64,000 bases of DNA, taken from positions 62,001 to 126,000 of the forward strand of contig NZ_JALHLP010000008.1 in the NCBI RefSeq assembly GCF_022844465.1, in the 5' to 3' direction. The notes under the pieces were generated by a model, which searched no databases, was not told the origin of the DNA, and was given only the letters and a program-made list of their open reading frames with translations. This document shows positions 44,083 to 52,393 of the stretch, piece by piece. Numbering within the stretch: position 1 is the stretch's first letter; each line of letters starts with the position of its first letter. A program made the position numbers and the translations under genes. This DNA comes from Bradyrhizobium sp. (lineage in GTDB: Bacteria > Pseudomonadota > Alphaproteobacteria > Rhizobiales > Xanthobacteraceae).

Positions 44083-45077
44083 GCAATGGCGGCATGAGCA
44101 ACCTCGTCGAAATCCGCGACCTCAGCATCCGCTTCACCGGCGAGCGCACGGTGCATGCCGTCAACGACATCTCGCTCACGCTTGGCGAAGGCGAGGTGCT
44201 CGGCCTGCTCGGCGAATCCGGTTCCGGCAAGAGCGTCACCCTGCGGGCGCTGATGCGGCTGTTGCCGAAGAAGCGGACGCAGATTTCCGGCAGCGTCAAG
44301 GTGCTGGGGCGCGACGTGCTGGCGATGAACGACGAGGAGCTTTCGGCGTTCCGCGGCCAGACCGTCTCCATGATTTTCCAGGAGCCGGCGCTGGCGCTCG
44401 ATCCGGTCTACACGATCGGCCGCCAGATCGCGGAAAGCGTCATTCGCCATGAAGGCGTGAGCGAGAAGGCGGCGATGGCGCGCGCCCTGGAAATGCTGGA
44501 GGTGGTGCGAATTCCCTCCGCCAGGCGCCGGCTTGCCGCCTATCCGCACGAGATGAGCGGCGGCATGCGGCAGCGCGCGATGATCGCGCTGGCGCTTGCC
44601 TGCAAGCCGAAGATATTGCTGGCCGACGAGCCGACCACGGCGCTCGACGCCACCGTGCAGATCCAGATCCTGCTGCTGCTGCGCGAATTGCAGCGCGAGT
44701 TCGGCATGTCGGTGATCTTCGTGACCCACGATATCGGCGTCGCCATCGAAATCTGCGACCGCGTCGCCGTGATGTATGCCGGCCAGATCGTCGAGCAGGG
44801 CCGCTTGCGCGACATCGTCCGCACGCCGATCCACCCCTATGCGAAGGGATTGCTGGCCTCGACCGTCCACGGCGCCAAACGCGGCCAGCGGCTGGAGACC
44901 ATTCCCGGCACGCCGCCCTCGCTGGACAAGGCGCCGGCGAGCTGCTCGTTCGCGCCGCGTTGCTCGTTCGCCCAGCCGCGCTGCACCGAGCGTTTGCCGC
45001 CCAATGTGCAGGTAACGCCGGACCGGATCGCCCGCTGCGTGCTGGCCGAGCCGGCCCGAATTCCCGCCGTAACCTAG
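44079..45077 (+). CDS. Dpp/Opp-type ABC ATPase (DppD/OppD-like)
   Basis: This is a 332-residue ATPase, partner of the DppF-like protein. It has Walker A GESGSGKSVTLRALM, signature MSGGMRQRAMIALAL, Walker B ILLADEPTTALDATV and FVTHDI. The C-terminal oligopeptide domain has CSFAPRCSFAQPRC with conserved cysteines. The GTG start overlaps the amidase stop (GTGA); a nearby ATG at 44094 is an alternative with less coupling. It ends the operon and is followed by a strong hairpin terminator. Confidence 0.93.
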   Translation: MSNGGMSNLVEIRDLSIRFTGERTVHAVNDISLTLGEGEVLGLLGESGSGKSVTLRALMRLLPKKRTQISGSVKVLGRDVLAMNDEELSAFRGQTVSMIFQEPALALDPVYTIGRQIAESVIRHEGVSEKAAMARALEMLEVVRIPSARRRLAAYPHEMSGGMRQRAMIALALACKPKILLADEPTTALDATVQIQILLLLRELQREFGMSVIFVTHDIGVAIEICDRVAVMYAGQIVEQGRLRDIVRTPIHPYAKGLLASTVHGAKRGQRLETIPGTPPSLDKAPASCSFAPRCSFAQPRCTERLPPNVQVTPDRIARCVLAEPARIPAVT

Positions 45078-45090
45078 TCGCCGCACAGTC

Positions 45091-45130
45091 GCTGCGCTCC
45101 CTCTCCCGCTTGCGGGGGAGGGAGCGCAGC
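45091..45130. terminator. strong hairpin terminator between convergent genes
   Basis: GCTGCGCTCCCTC (45091-45103) pairs perfectly with GAGGGAGCGCAGC (45118-45130), extended inward by more G-C pairs, and is followed by TGTT. It lies 14 bp after the importer operon and just before the convergent small gene, so it can serve both directions. A T-run is weak on the other strand. Confidence 0.65.
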
Positions 45131-45136
45131 TGTTCA

Positions 45137-45391
45137 CTATCCACCTAACCCCTGATCGGCCCAGCGCTCGATCTGCGACGGTCCCACGACCTGCTTGGGT
45201 TGATGGGGGTTGAGCGTGCCCGCGCTGGCGGTCCAGCCCTTGGAAAGAATTTGCAAGGCAAACAGCTTGGCATCTACCTCCGACCTGAAGGTACGGGTCG
45301 AGCGGGCCCTGGCGTCCGCTTCCTCGTCCGCCCGGTGCGGGCCAAAAGTCACATACCAGATATCGCCTTGTTTCATGTCAGCATAACGCAA
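45137..45391 (-). CDS. small conserved hypothetical protein
   Basis: This is an 84-residue protein starting MRYADMKQGDIWYVTFGPHR. It has an alpha-beta pattern with a helix RSEVDAKLFALQILSKGW and an acidic-to-neutral C-terminus ending WADQGLGG. I recognise it as the kind of short conserved protein found in Bradyrhizobium, but no function or named domain is known to me. An in-frame ATG at residue 6 is an alternative start. It stands alone, facing the importer operon, with no visible partner. Confidence 0.55.
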   Translation of the reverse strand: MRYADMKQGDIWYVTFGPHRADEEADARARSTRTFRSEVDAKLFALQILSKGWTASAGTLNPHQPKQVVGPSQIERWADQGLGG

Positions 45392-45707
45392 ATAGCGGCA
45401 ACAAGTTCCATTTTGACAGTCCGCAAGAGGCTTGGGCCGAGGGTTGGCCCGAACTTGCCGATTGAGTGTTTGCGCCCCACCAAGGCTCGGCGTCAGAGCC
45501 GAGTTGCTCTTCCCAGCGCGAATTCAACAACCGAATCGGCGTTAACGCGCGTTAACTGCAAATCGACGGCCGAAATGTCCGCTTCCGGTGTTGAGCCGCC
45601 GGCCGCGCCATGAACCGGATTCAGGTTAACGTGACATAAATGGACGATGTCCCAAAACATCGGTAAAACCACCGCGTCACCTGATCCTTTTGAAGAGACA
45701 AGCATTT
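45392..45707. other. 316-bp intergenic region upstream of the T1SS operon
   Basis: No gene is seen. It holds a perfect 16-bp palindrome at 45541-45556 (listed separately) and a small hairpin CTCGGC-N6-GCCGAG near 45486-45503. Promoter hexamers are not clear. GAAGAGACA before 45708 may be the ribosome-binding site. Confidence 0.45.
45541..45556. promoter_or_regulatory. perfect palindrome upstream of the T1SS genes (candidate operator)
   Basis: GTTAACGCGCGTTAAC is an exact 16-bp palindrome about 150 bp upstream of the transporter ATG. Two TTAAC half-sites resemble CtrA half-sites, but the spacing is N6 rather than the CtrA N7, so the regulator is unassigned. Confidence 0.45.
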
Positions 45708-47450
45708 ATGGCAGCCGCTCCCGGCGTCCGGCGATCCGAACTCGGTGAGGCGTTGCGCGCCTGCCGCCATGCCCTGATCGGGGTCGGCGTCATGAGCTGC
45801 ATGATCAACCTATTGTATCTCACCGGCTCGATTTTCATGCTCGAGGTCTACGACCGGGTGCTGCCGAGCCGCAGCGTGCCGACCCTGGTCGGCCTCGTGA
45901 TCCTGGCCGCCGGGCTCTACATCGCCCAGGGCGGGCTCGACCTGATTCGGGGCCGCATTCTCGGCCGCATCGGAACCGCGCTGGACGAGGCCCTGCACGC
46001 CCGCGTGTTCGACACCGTGGTGCGCATGCCGCTGAAGGTGGGCGGACGCAACGAGGGCCTGCAGCCTCTGCGCGACCTCGACAATATCAGGTCGTTTCTC
46101 GGCAGCATGGGGCCGGGCGCGTTCTTCGATTTGCCCTGGCTGCCGTTTTACCTTGCGATCTGCTTTGCGTTCCACTGGCTGATCGGCGTCACCGCGCTGG
46201 TCGGCGCCATCATCCTGGTGACGCTGACCCTCATCACCGAATTCATGTCGCGCGCGCCGGCCCGCGAGGCGATGTCGTTGTCCGCGCGGCGCAACGACCT
46301 TGCCGCCACCAGCCGCCGCAACGCCGAAGTACTGGTAGCGATGGGCATGTCGGGACGCCTCACCAAACGCTGGAGCGAGGCCAACGAGACCTATCTGGCC
46401 GGCAACCAGCGCGCCAGCGACGTCGCCGGCGGGTTAGGGGCCATCGCCAAGGTCCTGCGCATGATGCTGCAATCGGCCGTGCTTGCGGTCGGCGCCTATC
46501 TCGTGATCCACCAGGAAGCCTCCGCCGGCATCATCATCGCGGGCTCGATCCTCAGCGCGCGGGCGCTGGCCCCGGTCGATCTGGCGATCGCCCACTGGAA
46601 AGGCTTCGTCGCCGCGCGCCAGAGCTGGCATCGCCTCAACAAGCTATTGGAGCAGATGCCGCCGGCCAACGCGCAGACCCTGCTGCAGAGCCCGTCCAAA
46701 CGGCTGTCGGTCGAGGCCGTCAGCATCGGACCGCCCGGCGAGCAGCGGGTGGTCGTGCAGGACGTGACCTTCGCCGTCGAGGCCGGCAGCGGCGTCGGCG
46801 TCATCGGTCCGAGCGGTTCGGGCAAGTCGTCGCTGGTGCGGGCGCTGGTCGGGGTCTGGACACCGTTGCGCGGCAAGGTACGGCTCGACGGCGCGGCGCT
46901 GGACCAGTGGTCCTCCGACGTGATCGGCCGTCACATCGGCTATCTGCCGCAGGACGTCGAACTGTTCGCCGGCACGGTCGCCCAGAACATCTCCCGCTTC
47001 GATCCCGAGGCGACGTCGGACGCGATCATCGCCGCCGCCAAGGAAGCCGGCGTGCATGATTTGATCATCAAGATGCGCGACGGCTACGACACCCAGATCG
47101 GCGAGCAGGGCGGCGCGCTTTCGGCGGGACAGGCGCAGCGCGTGGCGCTGGCGCGGGCGCTCTACGGCAATCCGTTCCTGATCGTGCTCGACGAGCCGAA
47201 CTCCAACCTCGACAGCGAGGGGGACGAGGCGCTGACCCGCGCGGTGCGCGGCGCGCGTGAGCGCGGTGCGGTCGTGGTCGTGGTGGCGCACCGACCGATC
47301 GGCATCGAGGCGGTCGATCAACTGCTGGTGCTGAAGGACGGCCGGATGCAGGCGTTCGGTCCGAAGGAAACCGTGCTCGGGCAGGTGCTGCAACGCGTCG
47401 CGCCGACGCCGATCAAGATCGTTTCCGACGCCAAGGGCGCCAAATCATGA
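45708..47450 (+). CDS. type I secretion ABC transporter/ATPase (PrtD-like)
   Basis: This is a 580-residue inner-membrane exporter, with about five to six helices in the N-terminal half (from SCMINLLYLTGSIFMLEVYD) and a C-terminal ATPase: Walker A GPSGSGKSSLVRAL, signature LSAGQAQRVALARAL, Walker B LIVLDEPNSNLD and VVAHRP. It has no C39 peptidase domain and belongs to the PrtD group that exports RTX-type proteins through an HlyD adaptor and a TolC channel. The adaptor follows with a 4-bp overlap (ATGA). I chose the ATG at 45708 because a TTG at 45690 is weaker. The FecR/VCBS giant protein is a plausible cargo. Confidence 0.92.
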   Translation: MAAAPGVRRSELGEALRACRHALIGVGVMSCMINLLYLTGSIFMLEVYDRVLPSRSVPTLVGLVILAAGLYIAQGGLDLIRGRILGRIGTALDEALHARVFDTVVRMPLKVGGRNEGLQPLRDLDNIRSFLGSMGPGAFFDLPWLPFYLAICFAFHWLIGVTALVGAIILVTLTLITEFMSRAPAREAMSLSARRNDLAATSRRNAEVLVAMGMSGRLTKRWSEANETYLAGNQRASDVAGGLGAIAKVLRMMLQSAVLAVGAYLVIHQEASAGIIIAGSILSARALAPVDLAIAHWKGFVAARQSWHRLNKLLEQMPPANAQTLLQSPSKRLSVEAVSIGPPGEQRVVVQDVTFAVEAGSGVGVIGPSGSGKSSLVRALVGVWTPLRGKVRLDGAALDQWSSDVIGRHIGYLPQDVELFAGTVAQNISRFDPEATSDAIIAAAKEAGVHDLIIKMRDGYDTQIGEQGGALSAGQAQRVALARALYGNPFLIVLDEPNSNLDSEGDEALTRAVRGARERGAVVVVVAHRPIGIEAVDQLLVLKDGRMQAFGPKETVLGQVLQRVAPTPIKIVSDAKGAKS

Positions 47451-48757
47451 CCGCGGAACTGAAGGGCGCGCACCGTTCGATCCGCGCCCATCTCATTTTG
47501 GGTCTCGCCTTGATGCTGGTTCTGGTCGGCGGCTTCGGCGGCTGGGCCTCGACGGTGCAGATTTCGGGCGCGCTGATCGCGCCGGGCTCGGTGGTCGTCG
47601 ATTCCAACGTCAAGAAGGTGCAGCATCCGACCGGGGGGGTGGTCGGCGAGGTGCGGGTGCGGGACGGCGACGTCGTCAAGGCCGGCGACATCGTGGTGCG
47701 TCTGGACGAGACCGTGGTCAAGGCGGGCCTCGCCATCGTCGTCAAGACCCTGAACGGATTGTGGGCGCGCGCGGCGCGGCTGGAGGCCGAGCAGCGCGGT
47801 CTCGACAAGATCAGGTTTCCGGCGATGCTGACCGATCGCGCCGACGATCCCGATGTCCGCGATATCATCGCCAGCGAAACCAAATTGTTCGAGGTCCGGG
47901 TGTTCGGTCGCGCCGGGCAGAAGTCGCAGTTGCGCGAGCGGGTGTTGCAGCTCAACGAGGAGATCGCCGGCCTGACCGCGCAGGAGCAGGCCAAGGAAAA
48001 GGAACTGGCGCTGGTGGAAAAGGAACTGGTCGGCGTTCGCCAGCTCTACGAACAGCGCCTGATCCAGATCTCGCGCCTGACCACGCTGGAGCGCGACCTG
48101 GCGCGGCTGGCGGGCGAACGCGCGCAGTACATTGCCGCGCGCGCGCAGGCCAGGGGCAAGATCACCGAGACCGAACTGCAGATCATCCAGGTCGACAAGG
48201 ACGTGGTCAGCGAGGTCTCCAAGGATTTGCGCGAGACCAACGACAAGATCGGCGAGTTCGTCGAGCGCAAGGTCACCGCCGAGGATCAGCTTCGCCGCAT
48301 CGACATCCGCGCGCCGCAGGACGGCGTCGTCCTGCAATCGACGGTTCATACCGTGGGCGGCGTGATCACCGCCGGCGACGCCATCATGATGGTGGTGCCG
48401 CGGGCCGACGACCTCTCGGTCGAGGCCAAGGTCAATCCGCAGGACATCGACAAGCTGCAGATCGGCCAGAAAACACTGCTGCGGCTGTCGGCCTTCAACC
48501 AGAACACCACGCCGGAATTGAACGGCGTCGTCACCCGCGTCTCCGCCGACGTCACCACCGACCAGCGCACCGGGCAGAGCTATTACACCATCCGCGTCTC
48601 GATGCCGCCGAAGGAAGTCGCCCGCCTCGGCGAGAACGTCAAGATCATTCCGGGCATGCCGGTGGAAGCCTTCGTGCAGACCGGCGACCGCACCATGCTG
48701 TCCTATCTGATGAAGCCGTTCAGCGACCAGCTGATGCGCTCGTTCCGGGAGCGGTGA
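47447..48757 (+). CDS. HlyD-family membrane fusion protein (type I secretion adaptor)
   Basis: This is a 436-residue periplasmic adaptor. A single transmembrane helix lies around residues 16-36, followed by a lipoyl-like half VVDSNVKKVQHPTGGVVGEV, a long coiled-coil (about residues 130-290, for example EKELALVEKELVGVRQLYEQ) and the C-terminal half containing LRRIDIRAPQDGVV. It links the PrtD-like exporter to an outer-membrane channel of the TolC family, which is not in the window. Its ATG overlaps the exporter stop. The operon ends here. Confidence 0.93.
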   Translation: MTAELKGAHRSIRAHLILGLALMLVLVGGFGGWASTVQISGALIAPGSVVVDSNVKKVQHPTGGVVGEVRVRDGDVVKAGDIVVRLDETVVKAGLAIVVKTLNGLWARAARLEAEQRGLDKIRFPAMLTDRADDPDVRDIIASETKLFEVRVFGRAGQKSQLRERVLQLNEEIAGLTAQEQAKEKELALVEKELVGVRQLYEQRLIQISRLTTLERDLARLAGERAQYIAARAQARGKITETELQIIQVDKDVVSEVSKDLRETNDKIGEFVERKVTAEDQLRRIDIRAPQDGVVLQSTVHTVGGVITAGDAIMMVVPRADDLSVEAKVNPQDIDKLQIGQKTLLRLSAFNQNTTPELNGVVTRVSADVTTDQRTGQSYYTIRVSMPPKEVARLGENVKIIPGMPVEAFVQTGDRTMLSYLMKPFSDQLMRSFRER

Positions 48758-49023
48758 GGCGCGGCGGAGTTATGGCGGCGCTCTGCGCAAATCCCAGTTG
48801 CCATCAGCCGCGGCGGCGCGTCTGCGGCTGGAGCAGAGGCCGGGATCGGTTCTATCAATCGGGGATGATGCAAAAATACCGGTGATTTGCCCGACGTGTC
48901 AAAGTGTTTTCGAACCGGGAGCATCCACGTCAAACGCCCTGCGGGCTCCTTTGCATGGGGTTGTTTTCGATATTTTGGCGGGATCGCTCGTCCGTCCCAT
49001 CGTGGCCCAACGTGACAGGCCGG

Positions 49024-49506
49024 CTACTTCGACACGTTCTCCAGCAACAACCCCAGTGCGGTCCTCGCAAACGCATGCATGTTGGCGTGCCGGTCCGCGC
49101 TTCCCGTCTCCAGCGTGAACACCGCCTGCGCCGGTCCCGCCACCGCCATGCAGCTATGGCCGGCGGCGTCGCCGTAGCGGTTGCCGGTCGGTCCGGTGGC
49201 GCCGGTCTCCGACAGGCCCCAGTCGGTCGCGAAACGCTGGCGGATCTGGCCTGCCAGCAGCTTCGCATAGGGCTCGGATGCCGAGCGGATGCCCTTCATG
49301 GCCTCGTCCGGAATGTCCATCAGCAACCGACGCGCGTCGCGGGTGTAGACCACCGCGCCGCCGAGGAAATAGGCCGATGCGCCCGGCACCGACAGCAGCG
49401 CCGCCGAGATCAGGCCGCCGGTCGAGGATTCCGCAACCGCAATGGTCTGCTTCCGCGCGACCAGTTGCGCGGCGATCTGTTCGGCAAGGGCAACGAGATC
49501 TTTCAT
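49024..49506 (-). CDS. CinA-family protein (nicotinamide-nucleotide amidase-like)
   Basis: This is a 160-residue protein covering the CinA C-terminal domain (PncC). The motif AESSTGGLISAALLSVPGAS appears near residues 26-45 and GATGPTG around residue 102, matching nicotinamide mononucleotide deamidases of NAD recycling. The N-terminal MoaB-like domain of full CinA is absent, as in many standalone PncC proteins. I chose the ATG at 49506 because GGAG lies just upstream; an in-frame ATG at 49557 would add 17 residues. It is divergent from the amidohydrolase operon. Confidence 0.9.
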   Translation of the reverse strand: MKDLVALAEQIAAQLVARKQTIAVAESSTGGLISAALLSVPGASAYFLGGAVVYTRDARRLLMDIPDEAMKGIRSASEPYAKLLAGQIRQRFATDWGLSETGATGPTGNRYGDAAGHSCMAVAGPAQAVFTLETGSADRHANMHAFARTALGLLLENVSK

Positions 49507-49661
49507 GTCAACTCCTGAAAAGCGCGCCAAGTCCGGCACACCAGCGGCGCCAGTCATGCCTTCCTAGCACGGGAGGGTCACGCCTGCCGAGTTGCGGCGT
49601 GGGAGCTGCCCTGATTGAATGGGACTGGACAACGCGCCCTCGCCGGCGGAGAGGAAACACC

Positions 49662-50747
49662 ATGACGTCGCCGCTTCCCGGCGGCGTGGATTGCGATCTG
49701 CATCCCGCCGTTCCGCATTTGACCAGCCTGTTGCCCTACATGAACGACTACTGGCGCGACCAGGTGACGACGCGCGGCATGACCGACCTGGTGTCGCAAT
49801 CCTATCCGACCCAATCGCCGATCTCCTCGCGGCCGGACTGGCGGCCGGGGCACGGCAAGCCGGGCTCCCGGCTCGAAGACATGCAGAAGCAGGCGCTGGA
49901 CCGGTTCGATGTTGCCTACGGCATCTGCAATCCGCTCTACGGTGTGCAGATGGTGTTCTCCGAGGACATGCAGGATGCGTTCTGCCGGGCGCTGAACGAC
50001 TGGCTGGTCAAGGAGTGGCTCGACCGCGATCCGCGGCTGCGCGGCTCGATCGTGATCCCGACCCAGAGCATCGAGAAATCGGTCGCCGAGATCGAGCGTT
50101 GCGCCAAAGACAAGCGCTTCGTCCAGGTGCTGATGCTGGTCATGGGCGACATGCCGCTCGGCAAGCGCGCCTACTGGCCGATCTACGCCGCCGCCGAACG
50201 GCTGGGCCTCGCGGTCGGCATTCACGCCGGCAGCGCCTATCACAATCCGCCGACCTCGGTCGGCTGGGGCTCCTATCATGTCGAGGACTATGTGGCGCAG
50301 GCGGCCGCGTTCCAGACCCAGCTCACCAGCCTGATCGTGGAGGGCGTGTTCGCCCGTCATCCGAAGCTGAAGATGGTGATGCTGGAATCCGGCTTCACCT
50401 GGCTGCCGGCCTATCTGTGGCGGCTGCACAAGTTCTGGCGCGGGGTGCGGATGGAAACGCCCTGGGTCGACCGCGCGCCGCTCGAGATTGTGCGCAGCAA
50501 CATCCGCTTTTCGCTGCAGCCGGTCGATGCGCCGCCCGATCCGGCGACGTTAAACCGTCTGTTTGACCATATGCAGTCGGATGAATTGCTTCTATTCTCG
50601 ACCGACTATCCGCACTGGCAATTCGACGGCGACGAGGTGCTCCCGGAAGGGATTTCGCAAGATCTGGTCCGCAAGATCATGATCGACAATCCGCTCGCGA
50701 CCTATCCCCGTCTGAAGCAGGTTGCCGTCAGGGAGACGACGCCATGA
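49662..50747 (+). CDS. amidohydrolase-2 family enzyme (ACMSD/decarboxylase-like), paralogue 1
   Basis: This is a 361-residue metal-dependent TIM barrel. The N-terminal motif is DCDLHPAV, where the usual HxH is DxH, followed by IHAGSAYHNPP (His), LESGFTWLPAYLW and STDYPHWQFD (Asp). This is the pattern of amidohydrolase-2 enzymes such as aminocarboxymuconate-semialdehyde and resorcylate decarboxylases. It is the first gene of a three-gene operon with a paralogue and a Rieske protein (overlapping ATGA with the next gene). GGAGAGGAAACACC before the ATG decides the start. The substrate is unknown. Confidence 0.88.
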   Translation: MTSPLPGGVDCDLHPAVPHLTSLLPYMNDYWRDQVTTRGMTDLVSQSYPTQSPISSRPDWRPGHGKPGSRLEDMQKQALDRFDVAYGICNPLYGVQMVFSEDMQDAFCRALNDWLVKEWLDRDPRLRGSIVIPTQSIEKSVAEIERCAKDKRFVQVLMLVMGDMPLGKRAYWPIYAAAERLGLAVGIHAGSAYHNPPTSVGWGSYHVEDYVAQAAAFQTQLTSLIVEGVFARHPKLKMVMLESGFTWLPAYLWRLHKFWRGVRMETPWVDRAPLEIVRSNIRFSLQPVDAPPDPATLNRLFDHMQSDELLLFSTDYPHWQFDGDEVLPEGISQDLVRKIMIDNPLATYPRLKQVAVRETTP

Positions 50748-51847
50748 ATGTGCAGTTCCGCACCGATCCGTCCGCGTCCGTGAGCGTCAAGACCGCGATC
50801 GCCGATTGCGATATCCACCCGGCGCGCGCCACCGCGACCGAGCTCTATCCGTTTCTCGCCAAACGCTGGCACGCGCATCTGGAGACCTACGGCAAGCAGG
50901 CCTATCAGGGCATGATGGAGGGCCCGCCCTATCCGAAGGCGCAGCCCAATGCCTCGCGCCGCGACGCCTGGCCGCCGGAGGGCGGGCCGCAGGGGTCCTC
51001 GCTGTCGTTCATGCAGAAGCAACTGCTCGACCCGAACAACGTCGCCCTTGGCGTGCTCAATCCACTGAACACCGGGCAGGGGCTGCGCAACCATGATCTG
51101 AGCGCGGCGCTGGCGGCCGCGATCAACGACTGGCAGATCGAGAAATGGACCAGCAAGGATTCCCGCCTGAAAGGTTCGATCGTCGTCGCCAACGAGGACG
51201 GCCCGGCCGCCGCCGCCGAAATCCGCAAGCGCGCCGGCGATCCGAATTTCGTTCAGGTGCTGCTCTTGAGCCGCAACGTCGAGCCGCTGGGCCAGCGCCG
51301 TTACTGGCCGATCTACGAGGCGGCCCAGGAGATCGGCCTGCCGGTCGGCGTCCACGCCTTCGGCTTCGGCGGCAATCCGATCACCGCCTCGGGCTGGCCG
51401 AGCTTCTACATCGAGGAAATGGTCGGCCATTCCCAGTGCCAGCAGAGCGCGCTGGCGAGCATCGTGCTCGAGGGCGTGTTCGAGCGCTATCCGAAGCTGA
51501 AGATGGTGATGATCGAGGCCGGCTTCGGCTGGGCGCCGTCGCTGGGCTGGCGGCTCGACCGAGGTTTCGAGCGGCTGCACAGCGAAGTGCCGCATCTGAA
51601 GCGCAGGCCCTCAGAGTATATCCGCGACCACGTCTGGTGGACCACGCAGCCGATGGAAGACCCGGAACGCCGCGATCACCTGTTCGAAGTGATCGAGTGG
51701 ATCGGCTGGGACAAGCTGCTGTTCGCGACCGACTACCCGCACTGGGACTATGACGACCCGTCGCGCGTGCTGCCGGCCGGCGTCAGCGACGCCAACCGCG
51801 AGGCGTTTTACCTCGGCAACGCCAAGAAGCTGTACGGTATTGCCTGA
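50744..51847 (+). CDS. amidohydrolase-2 family enzyme (ACMSD/decarboxylase-like), paralogue 2
   Basis: This is a 367-residue paralogue of the preceding gene, with matching landmarks: DCDIHPARA (N-terminal DxH), RYWPIYEAAQEIGLPVGVHA (His), VMIEAGFGWAPSLGWRLDR and LFATDYPHWDYDDP (Asp). The ATG overlaps the preceding stop by four bases, and its stop overlaps the Rieske gene start. Tandem paralogues with a shared transcript suggest either a heteromeric enzyme or two consecutive steps. The insert YPKAQPNASRRDAWPPEGGP near residue 63 is specific to this copy and may shape the active site. Confidence 0.88.
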   Translation: MNVQFRTDPSASVSVKTAIADCDIHPARATATELYPFLAKRWHAHLETYGKQAYQGMMEGPPYPKAQPNASRRDAWPPEGGPQGSSLSFMQKQLLDPNNVALGVLNPLNTGQGLRNHDLSAALAAAINDWQIEKWTSKDSRLKGSIVVANEDGPAAAAEIRKRAGDPNFVQVLLLSRNVEPLGQRRYWPIYEAAQEIGLPVGVHAFGFGGNPITASGWPSFYIEEMVGHSQCQQSALASIVLEGVFERYPKLKMVMIEAGFGWAPSLGWRLDRGFERLHSEVPHLKRRPSEYIRDHVWWTTQPMEDPERRDHLFEVIEWIGWDKLLFATDYPHWDYDDPSRVLPAGVSDANREAFYLGNAKKLYGIA

Positions 51848-52260
51848 TGGTTCGTCACGTCATAGCCCCGGTGGACGAGTTGCCGCCGGGCACGCGCAAA
51901 TTCCTCACCATCGACGAACGGCCGATCGCGATCTTCAACATCAAGGGCGAGTTCTTTGGCCTCTTGAACCGCTGTCCGCACCAGGGCGCGGCGCTGTGCG
52001 AGGGACCATTGATCGGGCTTGCGCAATCCTCCGATCCCGGCGAAATCGAATATACCCGGCTCGGCGAAATCATCCGCTGTCCCTGGCACGGCTGGGAATT
52101 CGACATTCGCACCGGCCAGTCCTATTGCGACCCCAAGCGCTTTCGCGCCCGCGCCTATCCGGTCCACGTCGAACCGGGGTCAAACGTGGTGAAGGGGCCG
52201 TATGTGGCGGAAACCATCGCCGTGTCGGTGGAGAGCGATTACGTCGTGGTGGATTTGTAG
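51847..52260 (+). CDS. Rieske [2Fe-2S] ferredoxin-like protein
   Basis: This is a 137-residue Rieske protein with ligands C43-x-H45 (CPHQGAALCEG) and C78-x2-H81 (CPWHGWEFDIRTG). It may serve as a small electron carrier for an oxygenase, or as an accessory to a metalloenzyme. It closes the amidohydrolase operon; its ATG overlaps the preceding stop by 1 nt. A Rieske oxygenase alpha subunit and a reductase are not in the window, so its redox partner must be elsewhere. The redox pairing with amidohydrolases is unusual; function is inferred. Confidence 0.9.
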   Translation: MVRHVIAPVDELPPGTRKFLTIDERPIAIFNIKGEFFGLLNRCPHQGAALCEGPLIGLAQSSDPGEIEYTRLGEIIRCPWHGWEFDIRTGQSYCDPKRFRARAYPVHVEPGSNVVKGPYVAETIAVSVESDYVVVDL

Positions 52261-52393
52261 CCGCCCTGGGCATGCCGATCGGCCTTCCTTGCCCATGCCC
52301 GAGGTGATAACCCTTCCCAACGCTCCTGCATGCGGGAGGCGGGAACCCGTTCATCCCGGGGACTAGCGATGAAGAAATCTGGACGGGTTTATC

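Noticed and set aside
45541..45556. CtrA binding site
   Set aside because: TTAA half-sites are separated by 6 bp; the consensus needs 7. The palindrome was kept as an operator candidate without naming the regulator.
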